The position numbers and the translations under genes are program-made. The notes beneath the pieces were generated by a model. It was not told where the DNA came from, made no database searches, and saw nothing but the letters and a program-made list of their open reading frames with translations. A stretch of DNA of 18,191 nucleotides from 66-474 sp035572335 (GTDB lineage Bacteria; Pseudomonadota; Gammaproteobacteria; Xanthomonadales; Rhodanobacteraceae). The stretch is taken from the NCBI GenBank assembly GCA_035572335.1, contig DATNAW010000134.1, positions 1 to 18,191 on the forward strand. The letters are read 5' to 3'. Shown piece after piece: positions 15,962 through 18,191 of this stretch (position 1 is the first letter of the stretch; each line of letters opens with the position of its first letter).

Positions 15962-16450
15962 ATGCAGCACCTGACCGTGATCACCACCGGCGGCACCATC
16001 GACAAGGTGTACTTCGACGCCAAGTCCGACTACCAGATCGGCGCGCCGCAGATCGGCGAGATCCTGGCCCAGCTGGGCGTCGCATTCGCGTTCGACGTGG
16101 TGCCCGTGTTGCGCAAGGACAGCCTCGAGATGACCGATGCCGACCGCGCCGCGATCCGGGCCGCGGTGGAGCAGCAGCCGCACCGGCACATCCTCATCAC
16201 CCACGGCACCGACACCATGGTCGAAACCGCGCGCGCGCTGGCGGGACTCGCAGGCAAGACCATCGTGCTGACCGGCGCGCTGAACCCGGCGCGCTTCCAG
16301 GGCTCGGACGCGGTGTTCAACATCGGCTGCGCGGTGGGCGCGGTGCAATCGTTGGGCGATGGCGTGTGGATCGCGATGAACGGACGCATCTGGAATCCGG
16401 AGCACGTGCGCAAGAACCGTGCGGCAAACCGCTTCGAACCGGGCCCATGA
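15962..16450 (+). CDS. Single-domain asparaginase-like protein
   Basis: This 162-residue protein corresponds to the N-terminal domain only of L-asparaginase, whose usual length is about 330. The first nucleophile loop TTGGTID has T12, and the second catalytic segment HGTDTM (81-86) supplies T83 and D84. VLTGALNP follows, and the protein ends naturally after NGRIWNPEHVRKNRAANRFE with a stop; nothing resembling the C-terminal domain follows. I recall such short forms annotated in other gammaproteobacteria, so this looks like a genuine subfamily and not a fresh truncation. It starts with GAGGA about 10 nt before the ATG and has its own promoter. Activity on asparagine is uncertain because the classical active site uses residues from the missing domain of a partner subunit. 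It converges with the sulfotransferase gene, with a 21-nt gap. Confidence 0.85.
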   Translation: MQHLTVITTGGTIDKVYFDAKSDYQIGAPQIGEILAQLGVAFAFDVVPVLRKDSLEMTDADRAAIRAAVEQQPHRHILITHGTDTMVETARALAGLAGKTIVLTGALNPARFQGSDAVFNIGCAVGAVQSLGDGVWIAMNGRIWNPEHVRKNRAANRFEPGP

Positions 16451-16471
16451 GGGCGTGCAGCCGCCAACACC

Positions 16472-18001
16472 TCAACGCCAGGGCGCGACCAGTTCCGTCA
16501 GTGGCTGCAGGTGCTTCTCGAAACGCCGCCAGCGCGCGACCGAGCCTCGATAGATCGGTTGCGTAACCTGGGCGCGGCTGGCGGTCTCGACCACGCGCCG
16601 GTTGCGATGGAAATCCAGGCAGGCCGTGTTCCATTCGAGCCTCAGATGATCGAGCATCCGGCGCACCTGTCCTTCCGTGTCGCGCACGACTTCCTCGTAA
16701 CGGACATCGAGCATTGCATCGGGCACGACGGCGCGCCAATGCTGCATGAGCTTCGCGTAGCGAACGTAATAGCGTCCAAGCGTTTGCAGGTCGTAGCTGT
16801 AAGGCAGGTTGTCCCCATCGAACAGGTGTGTGAAACAGGAAAAACATGAATCCATCGGATCGCGCACCGCATGGATGATGTGCGCCTGCGGCAACAGCAT
16901 CCGGATCAATCCGACGTGGCGATAGTTGAGGGTGGTCTTGTTGACTATGTGCGTCGCTTGCGGCGCTTGGCGGAACACGCGTTCGACGTAGGCGTCGCCC
17001 ATTTCGCGCAGGGTTTCGCGTGACAGGCGAGCGGCCTGTTCGGGCCAGCCGTGCGGATCGCCCAGCTCGCCGACGAGCACGTCCCGCAGGTCGGGAATCT
17101 CGCCCGCCCCATATACATCGGGATGGCTGGCGAGGATTTGTTCGATCAGGCTGGTCCCGGAACGCGGCATGCCGACCACGAACACCGGCACGCGACCGTC
17201 CGCGGACGATCGCCAGGGATGCGCCGAAAGCAGCGTCGCGTCGAATGCGGCGCAAGTGCGTTCGAGCCACGCGTCTGCGTCCGATTCGTCGAGCACGAAC
17301 AAGCCGGCACGCGCACGATTGCCCGCGGCATACGCGGAGAACGCGTCGTCGAAGCGCCCGGCGTCCTCGCGCATCTTGCCCAGCGCGAACCAGTAACGCG
17401 CCTGCTTGATCGGCGGCAACGCGGCGACACGCGGCTGCTGGGCTTCGCATTGCGCCAGCAAAGGATCGGCTTCGGCAAAACGCCTTAGCGTGGACAGGAG
17501 GTGGTAGGCATCCATGCAGACCGGATCAACCTGCAAGGCCCGCTCGTACCAGGCGCAGGCGTCGTCCAGATGGCCGCGCGCCCGCAGACAGGTTCCCAAG
17601 CCCAGCATGGCTTGCACATGCTGTGGCTGCAGGACCAATGCGCGCTGGTAGTGCTCCTCGGCCGCCAACCAGTTGGATTGCCGCTGCAGCGCGTAAGCCA
17701 GGCCGACCCGGACCGGCACGTCATCGGGATGCTTTTCCAGCGCCTGCGCGAAATGTGGCGCGGCCTCGGCATACCTGCGCAGGCCCACCAACACGAAGCC
17801 GAGCTTTGCATGGACCGCAGGAAAGCCGGAGCCGGGATGCGCGTCGAGTAGCGCCTCGTAAATCCGCGCCGCGATACCCGGCCGGTGCGTCTGCACGGCA
17901 GCTTCGGCGAGCCGGAGCTGTTGCTCCACTTCGGACGTGGCAGCATGCGAACCGCCCGGCCGCTTCGCTTCTTCCATCAAGTCCTCCACGAATGCAAGCA
18001 T
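16472..18001 (-). CDS. TPR-repeat sulfotransferase family protein
   Basis: The 509 residues have two parts. Residues about 20-165 form TPR repeats, such as LGFVLVGLRRYAEAAPHF and LGTCLRARGHLDDACAWY, a helical protein-binding solenoid. The C-terminal part is a PAPS-dependent sulfotransferase: FVVGMPRSGTSLIEQIL holds the 5'-phosphosulfate loop (G277-S284), and VRDPMDSCFS (R380, S385) is the 3'-phosphate-binding motif. Proteins of this layout transfer sulfate to a carbohydrate, peptide or small molecule; the acceptor is not known. I chose the ATG at 18001 because GGAGGG sits 7 nt upstream (18009-18014). The longer frame to 18097 would run through an intrinsic terminator, so it is rejected. No terminator is seen at its 3' end. 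Confidence 0.9.
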   Translation of the reverse strand: MLAFVEDLMEEAKRPGGSHAATSEVEQQLRLAEAAVQTHRPGIAARIYEALLDAHPGSGFPAVHAKLGFVLVGLRRYAEAAPHFAQALEKHPDDVPVRVGLAYALQRQSNWLAAEEHYQRALVLQPQHVQAMLGLGTCLRARGHLDDACAWYERALQVDPVCMDAYHLLSTLRRFAEADPLLAQCEAQQPRVAALPPIKQARYWFALGKMREDAGRFDDAFSAYAAGNRARAGLFVLDESDADAWLERTCAAFDATLLSAHPWRSSADGRVPVFVVGMPRSGTSLIEQILASHPDVYGAGEIPDLRDVLVGELGDPHGWPEQAARLSRETLREMGDAYVERVFRQAPQATHIVNKTTLNYRHVGLIRMLLPQAHIIHAVRDPMDSCFSCFTHLFDGDNLPYSYDLQTLGRYYVRYAKLMQHWRAVVPDAMLDVRYEEVVRDTEGQVRRMLDHLRLEWNTACLDFHRNRRVVETASRAQVTQPIYRGSVARWRRFEKHLQPLTELVAPWR

Positions 18002-18008
18002 GCTAACG

Positions 18009-18014
18009 CCCTCC
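18009..18014 (-). promoter_or_regulatory. Ribosome binding site deciding the sulfotransferase start
   Basis: The minus strand reads GGAGGG, seven bases before the ATG at 18001. This near-consensus Shine-Dalgarno sequence fixes the start there and not at the 5' end of the longer open frame. Confidence 0.8.
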
Positions 18015-18045
18015 ACGCGGTGCGCAGAACGGAGCAGCGTGCGCG

Positions 18046-18077
18046 AAGAAAAAGGCCCGGTCGCGAACGACCGGGCC
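18046..18077 (-). terminator. Intrinsic terminator of the gene beyond the right edge
   Basis: On the minus strand a perfect 10-bp stem GGCCCGGTCG / CGACCGGGCC encloses a UUCG loop and is followed by TTTTTCTTC. It lies 57 nt after the stop codon of the partial gene at 18135 and before the sulfotransferase start, so it separates the two. Confidence 0.93.
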
Positions 18078-18134
18078 AAGGCTTCATCGAACGTCATGCG
18101 CGGTGACTGACGGTTCGAATTTTCGCATTGATGC

Positions 18135-18191
18135 TCAGAACGTCATGCTCCATCCGTTCAGCGTGCCGTAATCACCACCATCACCCCAGAC
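18135..18191 (-). CDS. C-terminal end of a probable P-domain secreted protein (partial)
   Basis: Only the last 18 codons are inside the window: a frame open to the right edge and ending in TGA (minus strand, 18137-18135). The tail reads GDYGTLNGWSMTF. This is the characteristic last strand of the P (proprotein convertase/homoB) domain, which ends in DtGtLnsWsLtf. Such domains cap secreted proteases and other exported enzymes in Xanthomonadales. The intrinsic terminator downstream supports a genuine gene end. The main body of the protein cannot be seen. Confidence 0.55.
   Translation of the reverse strand, partial: VWGDGGDYGTLNGWSMTF

Noticed and set aside
15787..16023. An N-terminal extension of yajC by 79 residues
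   Set aside because: It has no YajC-like sequence and overlaps the start of the divergent asparaginase-like gene. The ATG at 15786 gives the normal length.
1..18191. Mobile elements, CRISPR arrays, tRNA genes or defence systems
   Set aside because: I saw no direct repeat arrays, transposase or integrase motifs, tRNA cloverleaf sequence, or known defence domains on either strand.

Overview
The window is dense, GC-rich bacterial chromosome with strong third-position GC bias. It carries no tRNA, rRNA, CRISPR, transposase or integrase that I can see. The gene families fit a gammaproteobacterium: a RapA collinear with the E. coli protein, a yajC-secD-secF cluster, a Fiu-like receptor with its PiuC/YbiX hydroxylase, and an M13 lipoprotein peptidase. 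My best guess is Xanthomonadales/Rhodanobacteraceae (Rhodanobacter/Dyella-like). That placement is inferred from gene content and composition, not computed.

Layout from left to right. A beta-CASP metallo-beta-lactamase protein runs off the left edge on the minus strand. It is divergent from a plus-strand M13 metallopeptidase lipoprotein that ends in a clear intrinsic terminator. Next comes a plus-strand iron block: a sigma70-like promoter overlapped by a Fur-box-like palindrome, a Fiu/PiuA-type TonB-dependent siderophore receptor, a four-helix DUF3147 membrane protein and a PiuC-type Fe(II)/2-oxoglutarate hydroxylase, with gaps of about 30 nt. RapA (RNA polymerase recycling ATPase) and a tiny unrecognised lipoprotein follow on the plus strand.

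From about 10.7 to 15.8 kb the minus strand holds, in transcription order, yajC, secD, secF, a TesB-like thioesterase and a PhzF-family protein. The first three form the accessory Sec translocon module; the last two may share its transcript but have no obvious link to secretion. A short divergent region with two extended -10 promoters separates yajC from a single-domain asparaginase-like protein. That gene converges with a minus-strand TPR-sulfotransferase. The far right edge shows the last 18 residues of a minus-strand protein, probably a P-domain secreted protein, followed by a perfect stem-loop terminator.

Most of the window is ordinary core genome. The part most worth following up is the iron block, especially the small DUF3147 membrane protein between the receptor and the hydroxylase. 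I found no convincing evidence of a wholly undescribed system.
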